NCBI RefSeq assembly: GCF_947492455.1
Contig: NZ_CANLNB010000001.1
Coordinates: 186,001 to 250,000, forward strand
Source of the DNA: an uncultured Aliiroseovarius sp.
Lineage (GTDB): Bacteria; Pseudomonadota; Alphaproteobacteria; Rhodobacterales; Rhodobacteraceae
DNA: 64,000 nucleotides
Direction: 5' to 3'
The notes beneath the pieces were generated by a model, which was given only the letters and a program-made list of their open reading frames with translations, was not told the origin of the DNA and made no database searches. Of the stretch, positions 54,141 through 63,968 are shown piece after piece (within the stretch, counting starts at the first letter, position 1; each line of letters opens with the position of its first letter). The position numbers and the translations under genes are program-made.

Positions 54141-56795
54141 TCAGAAATTCAACGAGATGTCGCGGTGATAAGCCGTACAAGAGGCCATCTCGAGCGCCTG
54201 ATCTCGCGTAAAGCGTGCCTGCTGGCGGATACCAAGAGTATCCCTGATTCCGTCCAGATAGGCATTCAGTCCGCTGCGCAGCTTGGCGTCAGCCTCGGCG
54301 CGCCATGCGACCTGAGCCTCATAGGCGGCGACGGCATCGTCATAAGCGGCGAGCGCTTTTTCGCGATCCGGGGTCTTGGACTTCAACGCTTTGCGCGCCT
54401 TGCCAAGGGCCTTCTTCACGTCATCCGCACCTTCGACCTTGCCGAACACTTTAGACAGCTCGTTCACAAGCTCCTGCGCCTCGTCTTCCGGCGTCGACAT
54501 GATCGTCGCTTTCATATTCCGCAGATCCTGCTCCAACGCAGCGAATGCGTCGTTGGCGTCCAGCACGGCCAGAACCGACAGCGGGGCTTCCCACGCCTCG
54601 TCCGCCGCACGACGATACTTGGTCCGTGCACCGTTTTCGGCCTTGGTCAGGGTCAGGAACTCTTTGTTCACCCCTGCCCAGCTTTCTGGGATTTCAGTCT
54701 CAAGATGCGCGATTTCGGCTTTCAAGGCAGCAGCCTTGGTTTCAAGCTTGGCGCGCTCAGCCGCCTGACTTTCGTCACGCATCCGGCTGGCAGTTTTCTC
54801 GATCTCATCCACCTCGCGTTGGATGTTGCGGATCTGCTTTTCGATCCCGCGTACCAGTCGCAACTGCGGACGATACTCGCCCGAGGCCGCCTGTACGTTG
54901 TCAGCCGCCGCAAAGGCACCTTCCAACTGCGCAATCGCGTCGTCAGCCGCATCCAGACCATCGGTCAGATCACCGGCCAGATCCTTCGGCAGCACCGCAA
55001 GATCCAACCCACGCGCAGCCGCAATCGCATCCCGCGTGGCCGAGCTTTCCGCAAGTCGTTGACCCACGTAATCCTCGACACACAGCTGCAGTTTCGGGTT
55101 ACGCGGCGGCGGGCTGCTTTCCGACAGGAAGCTGACGCGGTTCGGCAGATAGTTCACCAGCGGCGGGTACAGACCCACGATCACCAGCGCCGCAATCTGC
55201 AGCGAGATGAAGGCAATCACGCCCTTGTACATCTGCACCGTCTTCACGATCGCCGGGGCCACACCGCGCAGATAGAACAGCGCGAACCCGAACGGCGGCG
55301 TCAAGAAGCTGGTCTGAATGTTCAGACCAATCATCACACCCAGCCACACGGCGGTGATGTTTGCCTCGGGATCGGCCAGCAGGATCGGGGCCACGATCGG
55401 CACCACAACCACGGCGATCTCGATGAAGTCCAGGAAGAAGCCCAGAACAAAGATCACCAGCATGACGATGAAGAACTGTGTCCAGAACCCGCCCGGCAGA
55501 CCCTGAAGGAACTCTTTCACCAGATCCTCGCCCCCGAAGGCACGGAAGGCGGCGGTCAGCATGGCGGCACCCAGCAGGATGATAAACACCAGCGAGGTCG
55601 TCTTGGCCGTTTCCAGCATGACGCCTGCCAGCGTGTTCTCGATTTTCAGAACGCGCCAGCACGACCAGACCAACGCGGTCAGAAGCATAATCGACCCGAT
55701 GGCGCCAAGGATGATGCCAAACTGATCACGGCTATCCTCGATCGCTTTCACGTTCATGTCGTAGTTGATCAGGGCAAAGGCAATCACGGCCAGCGATGCA
55801 ATCGCCAGAAGCGCTGGATAATAGAGTCCCTTGTTGGCCTCAGGCAGGCGATAGCCCGCCATGATCATTGCACCCGCCGCACCGATAGCACCCGCTTGGT
55901 TCACCGTGGCAACACCGGCAATGATCGAGCCCAGAACCAGGAAGATCAGGGCCAGCGGCGGCACCAGTGTGATCAGCACGTTCTTCAGGAAGGCTTTGTC
56001 ATACTTGCCTTCGTAAGGCACCGCCGGCGCCTGCTTTGGCTTCAGGATCGCGTAGACAAGAATGTACAGCATGTACAAACCCACCAGCAGCAGCCCCGGA
56101 ATAAACGCACCCAGGAACATCTCGCCCGCCGAGGTCGATCCCACGTCGAAGACCGACGGCATCGACAATTCGCCCGTAGCGTCCTTGTGCAGCGCCTTCC
56201 GCGCGGTCGAGGCTTGGTCCGTGGCCGAGGCCAACTGGTCGGCCAGAATGATCAGCACGATCGAGGGCGGGATGATCTGCCCCAGCGTACCCGAGGCCGC
56301 GATGGTCCCGGTCGCCAGCGATGGCGAATAGTTGTTGCGCAGCATTGCGGGCAGCGAAATCAGGCCCATCGCCACAACGGTTGCACCAACGATCCCGGTG
56401 GTGGCCGCCAGCAGCGCACCCACGAAAACAACCGAGATGCCCAGACCACCCGGCACCGGGCCGAATAGCTGTGCCATCGTGACCAGCAGGTCCTCGGCAA
56501 TCTTCGAGCGTTGCAGCATGATGCCCATGAAGATGAACAGTGGGATGGCGATCAGGGTATCCCTCTCGACCTCCCAATAGACGCCCCTTAAGTTCGTGAC
56601 CCCGGCGGACAGCCATTGGTTCGGCCCGCCCGAGTGGAAATAGGCGTCTGTCGAGCCTGCAAAGATGTAACCGGCACCGGCCGCAAGGCCGATGGTGATG
56701 ATGGCCGCGCCGGGAAGCGCAAAGGCCACGGGATAGCCGGACCCAAGGGCAGCGGCCATGATCAGGATAAGAAGGGCTAGGAAGTAGAATTCCAT
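54141..56795 (-). CDS. dctM: TRAP transporter large permease with long coiled-coil C-terminal tail
   Basis: Large membrane subunit of a TRAP (secondary, sodium-driven) importer, 884 residues. Residues 1-550 are the DctM region with many membrane helices and family elements such as GGLGISVVFVGALLAATTG and PPSIVLIILADQ. After about 555 comes a soluble tail of some 330 residues rich in Ala, Glu, Lys and Asp (for example DEIEKTASRMRDESQAAERA), predicted to be coiled coil. Usual DctM proteins have about 430-640 residues. The order after the small permease gene is normal. The tail's role is unknown; scaffolding or protein contact on one membrane face is a guess. Confidence 0.9.
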   Translation of the reverse strand: MEFYFLALLILIMAAALGSGYPVAFALPGAAIITIGLAAGAGYIFAGSTDAYFHSGGPNQWLSAGVTNLRGVYWEVERDTLIAIPLFIFMGIMLQRSKIAEDLLVTMAQLFGPVPGGLGISVVFVGALLAATTGIVGATVVAMGLISLPAMLRNNYSPSLATGTIAASGTLGQIIPPSIVLIILADQLASATDQASTARKALHKDATGELSMPSVFDVGSTSAGEMFLGAFIPGLLLVGLYMLYILVYAILKPKQAPAVPYEGKYDKAFLKNVLITLVPPLALIFLVLGSIIAGVATVNQAGAIGAAGAMIMAGYRLPEANKGLYYPALLAIASLAVIAFALINYDMNVKAIEDSRDQFGIILGAIGSIMLLTALVWSCWRVLKIENTLAGVMLETAKTTSLVFIILLGAAMLTAAFRAFGGEDLVKEFLQGLPGGFWTQFFIVMLVIFVLGFFLDFIEIAVVVVPIVAPILLADPEANITAVWLGVMIGLNIQTSFLTPPFGFALFYLRGVAPAIVKTVQMYKGVIAFISLQIAALVIVGLYPPLVNYLPNRVSFLSESSPPPRNPKLQLCVEDYVGQRLAESSATRDAIAAARGLDLAVLPKDLAGDLTDGLDAADDAIAQLEGAFAAADNVQAASGEYRPQLRLVRGIEKQIRNIQREVDEIEKTASRMRDESQAAERAKLETKAAALKAEIAHLETEIPESWAGVNKEFLTLTKAENGARTKYRRAADEAWEAPLSVLAVLDANDAFAALEQDLRNMKATIMSTPEDEAQELVNELSKVFGKVEGADDVKKALGKARKALKSKTPDREKALAAYDDAVAAYEAQVAWRAEADAKLRSGLNAYLDGIRDTLGIRQQARFTRDQALEMASCTAYHRDISLNF

Positions 56796-56806
56796 CTGTC
56801 GTGTCC

Positions 56807-57799
56807 TTAATGGGCCGCCGGGGCGACTTCGCGGTGTCCGGGCTCGTCACGTTTGTCGGCGACGGCCTCGAGGAAGTAGCTAACGAACTGGATCAGCATG
56901 GTGATGGCAAACACACCAAGGAAGGCGGCCATCTGGTATTTGATGAACATGCCCACGCCACCAGACTGCGAGATCTCGAAGTTGATGATGGGGCTGTTGA
57001 TGATCGCGGTCTTGCCGTTGAAGCCAACCGCAAGGATCACCCAAACGGTGCTCATCCCCAGCGCGATCGAGCCAAAGGCGTTGACGAACCCGCGGGTGGT
57101 ACGGCCAAAGCCTGCATACAGAACGTCCACGCGCACGTGGCCTTCCTCGAACAGGGTATAGGCCGAGGCAAACAGGAACAGGGCGGCGTACCAGTAACGG
57201 ACAAGGTCACCCATCAGCGCTTGCTCATAGCTGAACACGAAGCGCGAGATGACGATCAGAAGCTCGGCAGCGACGATCATCAGCGCCAGCCACGTAAAGC
57301 CCAGCGTGCGGGTAAACAGGGCGATGACGAATCCGGCCACGATCAGCGGCATGTGGATGTAAGGGCCAACCCAGCGCGATTTGTTAAACAGCTTGGCGGT
57401 GTCTTCGCTGAACATGCCCGCCAGAATGCCCTCGACCCGCATAAAGGCGATGGCGCTGTCGGCGATCCCGACCAGCAGAACAACCCAGAACGACGCACGG
57501 ATCAGGTAGACGTTGAACTTGTGGATCTTCATCGCATCCCAGCGCAGCGCCGTGGCCTTCGTGCTGACAACATAGAGCGCTGCCACCGCGATGCAGACGA
57601 CATAGACTGCCAGATTGGCCCAGCTGCCACCTGTGGCGCCGCCTTGGAAGATCGGCTTTGTGCCGGGCATGCCGAAGCCTACGACCAGCGCGTTGTTAAC
57701 CAAGAACGCGAACAGGAAGCCAAGCATGCCCCATGCAAACAGCCGTGCGGCAATCGCCGGGCTGCCTTCGCGTGAAATGTCGGAAAAATCGGTTGCCAT
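56807..57799 (-). CDS. dctQ: TRAP transporter small permease (long form)
   Basis: Small membrane subunit, 330 residues, clearly longer than the usual 160-200 residues of DctQ. The extra part is N-terminal: about four additional hydrophobic segments precede the DctQ-like region. It ends 11 bases before the large permease gene. Extended small subunits paired with extended large ones suggest a distinct TRAP subgroup. Confidence 0.85.
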   Translation of the reverse strand: MATDFSDISREGSPAIAARLFAWGMLGFLFAFLVNNALVVGFGMPGTKPIFQGGATGGSWANLAVYVVCIAVAALYVVSTKATALRWDAMKIHKFNVYLIRASFWVVLLVGIADSAIAFMRVEGILAGMFSEDTAKLFNKSRWVGPYIHMPLIVAGFVIALFTRTLGFTWLALMIVAAELLIVISRFVFSYEQALMGDLVRYWYAALFLFASAYTLFEEGHVRVDVLYAGFGRTTRGFVNAFGSIALGMSTVWVILAVGFNGKTAIINSPIINFEISQSGGVGMFIKYQMAAFLGVFAITMLIQFVSYFLEAVADKRDEPGHREVAPAAH

Positions 57800-57855
57800 C
57801 AGCTCCCCCGAGGTCGGTTTGCGTAAGGGTCAGGGCAGTGGTCGCCCCTGTGTCT

Positions 57856-57888
57856 TACAAAAGAGCGGGACCATTTCGGCCCCGCTCT
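57856..57888 (-). terminator. Hairpin between TRAP binding protein and permease genes
   Basis: 8-bp perfect stem AGAGCGGG / CCCGCTCT (57862-57869, 57881-57888), 24 bases after the binding-protein stop, followed on the minus strand by TTTTGT. Probably a partial terminator giving excess binding protein over permeases. Confidence 0.75.
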
Positions 57889-57912
57889 GATTGCTTTTCA
57901 GCGATCTGCGAC

Positions 57913-59001
57913 TTATTCGCCCAGACCCAGCACGCGGTTACGCTGGTTGATGTAGCCCACTTCGAACTGAGCCATCATGGTACCCATCTCGCGCAGTTTC
58001 GACTGGAAGTCGTCGTTGATACGCGCTGCCAGCTCCGAGTGGTCGCGGGTTTCTTCGAACACTTCTTCTGCGGCTTCACCGAAGCTGTCCCAAACATCAT
58101 CGTTGAACGAACGGACTTCTACGCCCTGCTCGTCAACCAGCTTGGCCAGATACTCGCCGTTCTTCGCGATGTTTTCTTCGTGCGATGCGGCGTGCTCTTC
58201 GTTACAGGCGGCCTCGATCACGGCACGCTCCCAGTCGGACAGGCCGTCATAGAACGCACGGTTCATGCTGAAGGACAGACCGCCGCCCGGCTCGTGCATA
58301 CCAGCGGTGTAGTAGTACTTGGCCGCTTCGTAGAACTTCATGAAATAGTCGTTGTACGGACCAACCCACTCGGTCGCGTCGATGGCGCCCGATACAAGGT
58401 TTTCATAGATCTGCGAACCGGGAACCGACACGGTCGATGCACCAAGCTTCGACAGAACCTGGCCACCCAGACCAGGAATACGCATTTTCAGACCTTTCAG
58501 GTCGTCTGCGCTTTCGATCTCGCGGTTGAACCAGCCACCGGCCTGCGTGCCGGTCGAACCAGCAGCAAGAGCTTTCAGGCCAAACTCGCCCGAGACTTCG
58601 TCCCACAGTTCCTGACCGCCACCAAACTTGATCCACGCATTCCATTCAGGCGTCGACATGCCGAACGGCACCGAGGTGAAATACGCAAAGCCGGGATGCT
58701 TGCCGGTGAAGTAGTATTCAGCGCCGATATAGGCCTGAGCGTTACCCGATGCGACTTCGTCGAACACGTCGAAGGCCCCAACACGTTCGCCGGACGCAAA
58801 GTATTCAACATTCAGTGCACCGTCGGACAGTTGGCCAATACGGGCGGCCAGACGCTGCGCCGAAATACCCAGACCCGGGAAGTCCCGCGGCCAGGTCGAT
58901 ACGATGGTCAGGGTTTTGCCACTTTGGGCAAGGGCGGGCGTTGCAAGAGCGGTTGCACCAGCGCCCAGCGCTGCACCCTTTAGAAACTTACGGCGTTCCA
59001 T
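57913..59001 (-). CDS. dctP: TRAP transporter substrate-binding protein, DctP-like
   Basis: Periplasmic receptor of 362 residues. The N-terminus MERRKFLKGAALGAGATALA carries a twin-arginine motif (RRKFLK) and cleavage after ALA, so Tat export is likely. The fold and elements such as LKGLKMRIPGLGG and ATEWVGPYNDY match the TRAP receptors whose conserved Arg (in KMRIPG) binds the carboxylate of the ligand. The ligand is an organic acid, not further defined. Confidence 0.92.
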   Translation of the reverse strand: MERRKFLKGAALGAGATALATPALAQSGKTLTIVSTWPRDFPGLGISAQRLAARIGQLSDGALNVEYFASGERVGAFDVFDEVASGNAQAYIGAEYYFTGKHPGFAYFTSVPFGMSTPEWNAWIKFGGGQELWDEVSGEFGLKALAAGSTGTQAGGWFNREIESADDLKGLKMRIPGLGGQVLSKLGASTVSVPGSQIYENLVSGAIDATEWVGPYNDYFMKFYEAAKYYYTAGMHEPGGGLSFSMNRAFYDGLSDWERAVIEAACNEEHAASHEENIAKNGEYLAKLVDEQGVEVRSFNDDVWDSFGEAAEEVFEETRDHSELAARINDDFQSKLREMGTMMAQFEVGYINQRNRVLGLGE

Positions 59002-59129
59002 ATTGGAATTTCCTCCTCCGAGTTCTTAATTTTGTTCTTCTAAGACGCACAGGTAAACCAATGGCCCGCCCGCGCTGCCACGGTAATTACTACGCAGCTA
59101 GATTTAGATTTCAATTGGAATCTACTTAA

Positions 59130-59150
59130 CTGGTAAAATTATCTTACCAG
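59130..59150. promoter_or_regulatory. Inverted repeat CTGGTAA-N7-TTACCAG upstream of the TRAP operon
   Basis: Perfect 7-bp arms with a 7-base AT-rich spacer, about 130-150 bases before the dctP start. The TGGTAA/TTACCA arms resemble sites of GntR-type regulators, which often control TRAP operons, but no such gene is adjacent to this operon. Confidence 0.45.
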
Positions 59151-59335
59151 AAAACACCCCTATGCTGTCGGTTCTCGGGAACCGGCATGACGGCGCTATC
59201 GCTTGATCTGAACTGAACCGCACCACGCAGGAAATTGACACCGTTATTTTGAGGATGCGCCGCTTGACGTAACGTCCGCCGCTCACGCCAGCGAATTTGA
59301 TTTATTTTCTGGACATTTCATTTTCTGAACTATAT

Positions 59336-59347
59336 GTGAGCGCTCAC
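59336..59347. promoter_or_regulatory. Perfect palindrome GTGAGCGCTCAC upstream of marR
   Basis: A 12-bp perfect palindrome that ends just before an ATG at 59349 and about 20 bases before the preferred marR start. In that place it would overlap the promoter or the leader, as an autoregulatory operator of the MarR protein would. Confidence 0.5.
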
Positions 59348-59366
59348 CATGGAGGGAGTCCGTCCG

Positions 59367-59825
59367 ATGAACGCACCAATAGGCCAAGATACTGCCGGGC
59401 TTGAGCCCGAACTGCGCGCCCTGATGGGCGTCTTCTCACTCTACACCTATATCGACACGAACATGCGTCAGCAGGGTGACGACTGCGGCGGCCCCAACCT
59501 GGAACGCAAAGTTCTGGTCAAGCTGGACCGGCCCAAGCGGATCGGCACGTTGGCCCGCGATCTGGACGCATTGCCGTCAACCATGACCGCCGTGGCCGAC
59601 CAGATGGAAGAGCGGGGCTTGATTGAACGCATGCGCGATCCGGATGACCGCCGCGCGTGGCTGCTGTGCCTAACGGAAAAAGGCCAAGAGCAGCGTAAGG
59701 AAACTGTCGGCCTTGCCCACGCGCTTCTGCACGAGACGCTGGGCCTGTCCGATGACGAGGTCGAGGCCTTCGCCCAGATCTCGCTTAAAATTCACCTGAA
59801 AATCCAAGAATTGAACAACGGCTGA
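59367..59825 (+). CDS. MarR-family transcriptional regulator
   Basis: 152 residues with a winged helix-turn-helix (IGTLARDLDALPSTMTAVAD) and a wing (RDPDDRRAWLLCLTEKG). The ATG at 59367 lies 9 bases behind GGAGGGA; an ATG at 59349 would add six residues but has no ribosome site. It precedes the RND pump genes by three bases and presumably represses the operon until a toxic ligand binds. Confidence 0.9.
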   Translation: MNAPIGQDTAGLEPELRALMGVFSLYTYIDTNMRQQGDDCGGPNLERKVLVKLDRPKRIGTLARDLDALPSTMTAVADQMEERGLIERMRDPDDRRAWLLCLTEKGQEQRKETVGLAHALLHETLGLSDDEVEAFAQISLKIHLKIQELNNG

Positions 59826-59828
59826 GTA

Positions 59829-60884
59829 ATGCACATGACCCATTTCGCCCGTCCCCTTGTTGCCGCCGCATTGGCAACCGCATTGTCCTTCGGCGCAGCC
59901 GTCGCACAGGATACCGCTAAACCGGTCAAACTAATGACCATCTCGGAAAGCCAGCAGACGTTTTCGCGTACCTTCTATGGCAAGGTCGTCGCGCGTCAGA
60001 CCATTGATCTGGCCTTTCAGGTCGGCGGTCAGATTGTCGACTTCCCAATCATCGAAGGCGAGCTTCTGCCCGAAGGCAGCTTGATTGCGCAACTGGATCA
60101 AGAGCCGTTCTCGTTGGCGCTGGAGCAGTCCATCGTCCAGAAAGATCAAGCCGACCGCACCGTTGAACGTCTGACCAAGCTAAGCGGCAACACGGTCAGC
60201 CAAGTCACGATCGACGACGCAACAACGCAGGCCAGCCTTGCCGACATCGCCTTCCGTCAGGCCGAGAAGAACCTGGACAACGCCACGCTTTACGCCCCGT
60301 TCGACGCGCTGGTCGCTTCGCGCAATGTTGGCAACTTCAACACCATCGGCGCCGGCACCCCCATCGCGCGCCTGCATGACATGAGCGAGATCCGCATTGA
60401 AATCGACGTGCCCGAGATCCTATTCCAGTCCGCAGGCGACGAAGAAAAAATCGCGATCATGGCGCATTTCGCCGGCCACCCCGAGGCCTATCCCCTTGGC
60501 ATCCGCGAATTCAACGCCGAAGCCGCCGCCGCTGGCCAGACCTATCGGCTGACCCTTGGGATGGCACCGGTTGAAGGGCTGCAACTGCTGCCCGGCTCCT
60601 CGGTCGACGTGCGCGTCAGCGCGACCAACAACGTGCAGGAAATCAAGCTGCCCGCCACTGCCATTTCCGTTGATCCGCAGGGCAACACACTGGCCATGCG
60701 TTTTGTGGACAGCGGCGACGGCACCGGCAGGATTGCCGCGACCCCGATTGACGTGACCACTGCCTCGGATGGCAATTTCATCGTGACCTCGGGCCTGTCG
60801 GACGGTGACGTGATCGTCGCCGCCGGTGCCGCGTCGGTGAAAGACGGTGAAACTGTGCGTCCGTTTAACGGCTTTGCGAACTGA
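59829..60884 (+). CDS. RND efflux periplasmic adaptor (HlyD/MFP family)
   Basis: 351 residues with a signal peptide ending near residue 26 (FGAAVAQ), a lipoyl/barrel-sandwich half (YGKVVARQTIDLAFQVGGQI), a helical hairpin (about 95-140), the second half (ATLYAPFDALVASRNVGNFN), and a beta-barrel region. It joins the inner-membrane pump to an outer-membrane channel. It lies between the MarR regulator and the pump gene. Confidence 0.93.
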   Translation: MHMTHFARPLVAAALATALSFGAAVAQDTAKPVKLMTISESQQTFSRTFYGKVVARQTIDLAFQVGGQIVDFPIIEGELLPEGSLIAQLDQEPFSLALEQSIVQKDQADRTVERLTKLSGNTVSQVTIDDATTQASLADIAFRQAEKNLDNATLYAPFDALVASRNVGNFNTIGAGTPIARLHDMSEIRIEIDVPEILFQSAGDEEKIAIMAHFAGHPEAYPLGIREFNAEAAAAGQTYRLTLGMAPVEGLQLLPGSSVDVRVSATNNVQEIKLPATAISVDPQGNTLAMRFVDSGDGTGRIAATPIDVTTASDGNFIVTSGLSDGDVIVAAGAASVKDGETVRPFNGFAN

Positions 60885-60892
60885 GGCCCGAC

Positions 60893-63800
60893 ATGTTGAA
60901 CATCGCCCGCGCCTCGATCGAGAAGCCGCTTTATACGTGGCTGATCATCCTCACCATGCTGTTTGGGGGAACCTATGGGTTCTTCAATCTGGGCCGTCTT
61001 GAGGACCCAGCATTCACCATCAAACAGGCCGTTGTGGTCACCCAATACCCCGGTGCCAGCGCCCAGCAGGTCGCGACCGAAGTGTCCGAACCCTTGGAAA
61101 GCGCCCTTCAGAAGATGGAGGAGGTGGACAAGATCACCTCGACCAACCGTCCGGGGGAAAGCCGGATTGATATCGAGATCAAATCGACCTACCCGGCCGA
61201 GGCTTTGCCCGACATCTGGACACGCCTGCGTGCGAAAGTCCGCGACACCGCGCGCAACCTGCCATCCGGCGCTATGACGCCCTTCGTGAATGACAGTTTC
61301 GGAGACGTGTTTGGCCTGTACTATGCCGTCACCAGCCCCGGTTTCACCGACGCTGAACGGCACGAGCTTGCCACCTTCCTGCGGCGCGAGCTGTTGGTCG
61401 TGGATGGCGTGGCCGACGTGGATCTGGCGGGTCTTCCCGATGAGGTGATCTATGTCGAGCCCAACATGACGCTGGCCGTCAATCAGGGCATCCCACCCAA
61501 TGCGATTGCGGGGGCCTTGTCGACTTCGAACTCGGTCGCATCTGCGGGCGGGTTGGACAATGACGCAGGTCGCACCATGTTCCGCGCGCCGGAAGGGTCG
61601 GAAACCATCGACGATATTGCGTCGCTAAACGTCGGCGTGAACGGCGTTCTGGTCAACGTGGCGGACATCGCTCAGGTGTCGCGCGAACGGCTGGCGAACC
61701 CGGATCAGGTCATCCGTTTCAACGGACAAGAGGCCTTCACCATCGCCATCGCTGGCCTTGAAAGCGAAGACATCGTTCAGGTCGGCCATCGCGTTGACGC
61801 CCGCATCGCCCAGCTTAGCGAAAACATCCCGCACGGGATCGACCTGCACCCGATCTATCAACAGCATCTGGTGGTCGAGCAAAGCTCGAACGACTTTCTT
61901 GTAAACCTTGCCATGTCGGTGGGGATCGTGATCGTCGTGCTGGGCGCCTTCATGGGCTGGCGCGCGGCTATCGTCATCGGCACCACGCTTCTTCTGACCG
62001 TGGTGGGCACCATCCTGTTCATGTGGCTCTTTTCGATCGAGATGGAGCGAATTTCGCTGGGCGCCCTGATCATCGCGATGGGGATGCTGGTGGATAACGC
62101 CATCGTGGTGGCGGAAGGGATGCAGATATCCATGCTGCGCGGGCGCAACTCGCGTCAGGCCGCAGATGACGCCGCAAAGAAAACGCAAATCCCGCTTCTG
62201 GGCGCGACCGTCATCGGCATTATGGCCTTTGCAGGGATTGGGCTGTCGCCGGATTCGACTGGTGAATTCCTGTTCTCACTCTTTGCAGTGATCGGCATTT
62301 CGCTGCTGCTGTCGTGGGTGCTGGCGCTGACCGTGACCCCCCTGCTGGGCCACTATCTGTTCAAGCATGACAACCAGAACGCCGAAGACGCCTATAACGG
62401 CCCGTTCTTCCGTCTGTATAAACGCACGCTGGATCTGGCCCTGTCCGCACGTTGGATGGTGATCGCCGCGCTGGTCGCCATCACAGTGGTCTGCTTTGCC
62501 GGGTTTGGCCAAGTGAAACAGCAGTTCTTCCCGAACTCGAACACGCCCTTGTTCTTTGTCTACTACAAGCTTCCGCAAGGCAGCTCGATCCATCAGGTGT
62601 CGGACGATCTGGCGCAGATGGAAGCGTGGTTGCTTGAAGAAGAAAAGGTGGTCTCGGTGGCCTCTTACGCGGGGCGCGGGGCGTCGCGCTTCATGCTGAC
62701 GTATGATGGCGGCAAGGACAATCAAAGCTACGGTCACCTGATCATCCGGACTGAGGTTCTGGACGACATTCCCGATCTGCATGCCCGCCTTGAAAGCTTC
62801 GGCAAAGAGACCTTCCCACACGCCGAATTCCGCGTGCAACGTCTGGTCTTTGGTCCGGGCGGCGGGGATCCGATTCAGGCGCGCTTCTCGGGCAGCGATC
62901 CGAAGGTCCTGCGCGAACTGGCTGATCAAGCAGCGCAAATTATGCGTGAGAACTCGGACAACCTGCTGAACCTGCGCACTGACTGGCGCGAGCAGGAACT
63001 GGTGATCAAACCGATCTACGCCACCGAACGCGCGCAGACCGCAGGCGTGACCCGCGAAGACATCGCAGGCACCTTGCAGTTCGCCACCGACGGGCAACGC
63101 ATCGGCGTCTATCGCGAACGCGAGCGTCAGATCCCGATCATCATGCGCCGCCCGCAGGAAGAGCCGTTCAACATCTATGATCAGCTGGTCTATTCGCCGG
63201 TCGCGCGCAGCCATCTGCCGATTGAACAGGTGACAGACGGGTTCGAAGTGCGCACGGAAAACACCCTTGTGCACCGCCGCAACCGCGTCCCCACGATCTC
63301 GGTCGGGGCGGACGTGGTGCCGGACGTGACCGCAGCGCAGGCGCATTCCGAGATCCGCGCCGCGATCGAGGCGATGCCGCTTCCCCCGGGCTATAAGCTG
63401 GAATGGGGTGGCGAGTTCGAGAACGCCAGCAACGCGCAAGCCAGCCTTGGCGCGCAGCTGCCGGTCAGCCTGTTGATCATGGTCATGATCTCGATCCTCT
63501 TGTTCAACGCGATCCGCCAGCCGATCATCATCTGGCTTTTGGTGCCCATGTCGGTGAACGGCGTTGTGGTCGGGCTTCTTGGCACCGGGCTGCCCTTTAG
63601 CTTCACCGCGCTTCTGGGTCTGCTCAGCCTGTCGGGGATGCTGATCAAGAACGGCATCGTTCTGGTCGAGGAAATTGACCTTGTCCGCGCCGAAGGCAAA
63701 GCCCTGCGCCCCGCGATCATCGAGGCCTCGGCATCGAGGGTCCGACCCGTGGTGCTGGCCGCCGTGACCACCATCCTTGGCATGGCCCCGCTGCTGGGCG

Positions 63801-63940
63801 ACGCGTTCTTTGTGTCGATGTCCGTCACCATCATGGGCGGCCTTGCCTTTGCGTCGATCCTGACGCTGGTTGCCGCCCCGGTGTTCTACTACGTGTTTTT
63901 CAAGCGCGACGAACAACGCGAAGCCATTTCTGCTGCCTAA
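60893..63940 (+). CDS. RND-family efflux transporter permease
   Basis: Inner-membrane proton-driven exporter of 1015 residues with the duplicated RND layout: two large periplasmic loops and twelve membrane helices. Diagnostic marks are the N-terminal YPGASAQQVATEVSEPLE, the proton-relay Asp in GMLVDNAIVVAEG and the C-terminal GMLIKNGIVLVEEI. Its start is eight bases after the adaptor stop. The export substrate is not predictable; no outer-membrane partner is in the window. Confidence 0.94.
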   Translation: MLNIARASIEKPLYTWLIILTMLFGGTYGFFNLGRLEDPAFTIKQAVVVTQYPGASAQQVATEVSEPLESALQKMEEVDKITSTNRPGESRIDIEIKSTYPAEALPDIWTRLRAKVRDTARNLPSGAMTPFVNDSFGDVFGLYYAVTSPGFTDAERHELATFLRRELLVVDGVADVDLAGLPDEVIYVEPNMTLAVNQGIPPNAIAGALSTSNSVASAGGLDNDAGRTMFRAPEGSETIDDIASLNVGVNGVLVNVADIAQVSRERLANPDQVIRFNGQEAFTIAIAGLESEDIVQVGHRVDARIAQLSENIPHGIDLHPIYQQHLVVEQSSNDFLVNLAMSVGIVIVVLGAFMGWRAAIVIGTTLLLTVVGTILFMWLFSIEMERISLGALIIAMGMLVDNAIVVAEGMQISMLRGRNSRQAADDAAKKTQIPLLGATVIGIMAFAGIGLSPDSTGEFLFSLFAVIGISLLLSWVLALTVTPLLGHYLFKHDNQNAEDAYNGPFFRLYKRTLDLALSARWMVIAALVAITVVCFAGFGQVKQQFFPNSNTPLFFVYYKLPQGSSIHQVSDDLAQMEAWLLEEEKVVSVASYAGRGASRFMLTYDGGKDNQSYGHLIIRTEVLDDIPDLHARLESFGKETFPHAEFRVQRLVFGPGGGDPIQARFSGSDPKVLRELADQAAQIMRENSDNLLNLRTDWREQELVIKPIYATERAQTAGVTREDIAGTLQFATDGQRIGVYRERERQIPIIMRRPQEEPFNIYDQLVYSPVARSHLPIEQVTDGFEVRTENTLVHRRNRVPTISVGADVVPDVTAAQAHSEIRAAIEAMPLPPGYKLEWGGEFENASNAQASLGAQLPVSLLIMVMISILLFNAIRQPIIIWLLVPMSVNGVVVGLLGTGLPFSFTALLGLLSLSGMLIKNGIVLVEEIDLVRAEGKALRPAIIEASASRVRPVVLAAVTTILGMAPLLGDAFFVSMSVTIMGGLAFASILTLVAAPVFYYVFFKRDEQREAISAA

Positions 63941-63968
63941 CCCACCCCAACTCACGGAAGCAGAAAAA

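Larger units (their letters stand above)
59002..59366. promoter_or_regulatory. Divergent regulatory region between TRAP operon and marR-RND operon
   Basis: 365 bases without a gene. Near the TRAP side are an 18-bp near-palindrome AGATTTCAATTGGAATCT (59106-59123) and a 7-bp inverted repeat CTGGTAA-N7-TTACCAG (59130-59150). Near the marR side is a perfect 12-bp palindrome (59336-59347). The middle part, about 59160-59300, shows nothing recognisable. Confidence 0.6.

Noticed and set aside
54555-55140. Separate gene for the coiled-coil tail of the TRAP large permease
   Set aside because: The frame is continuous with the membrane part, without stop or frameshift, and no ribosome site marks an internal start.
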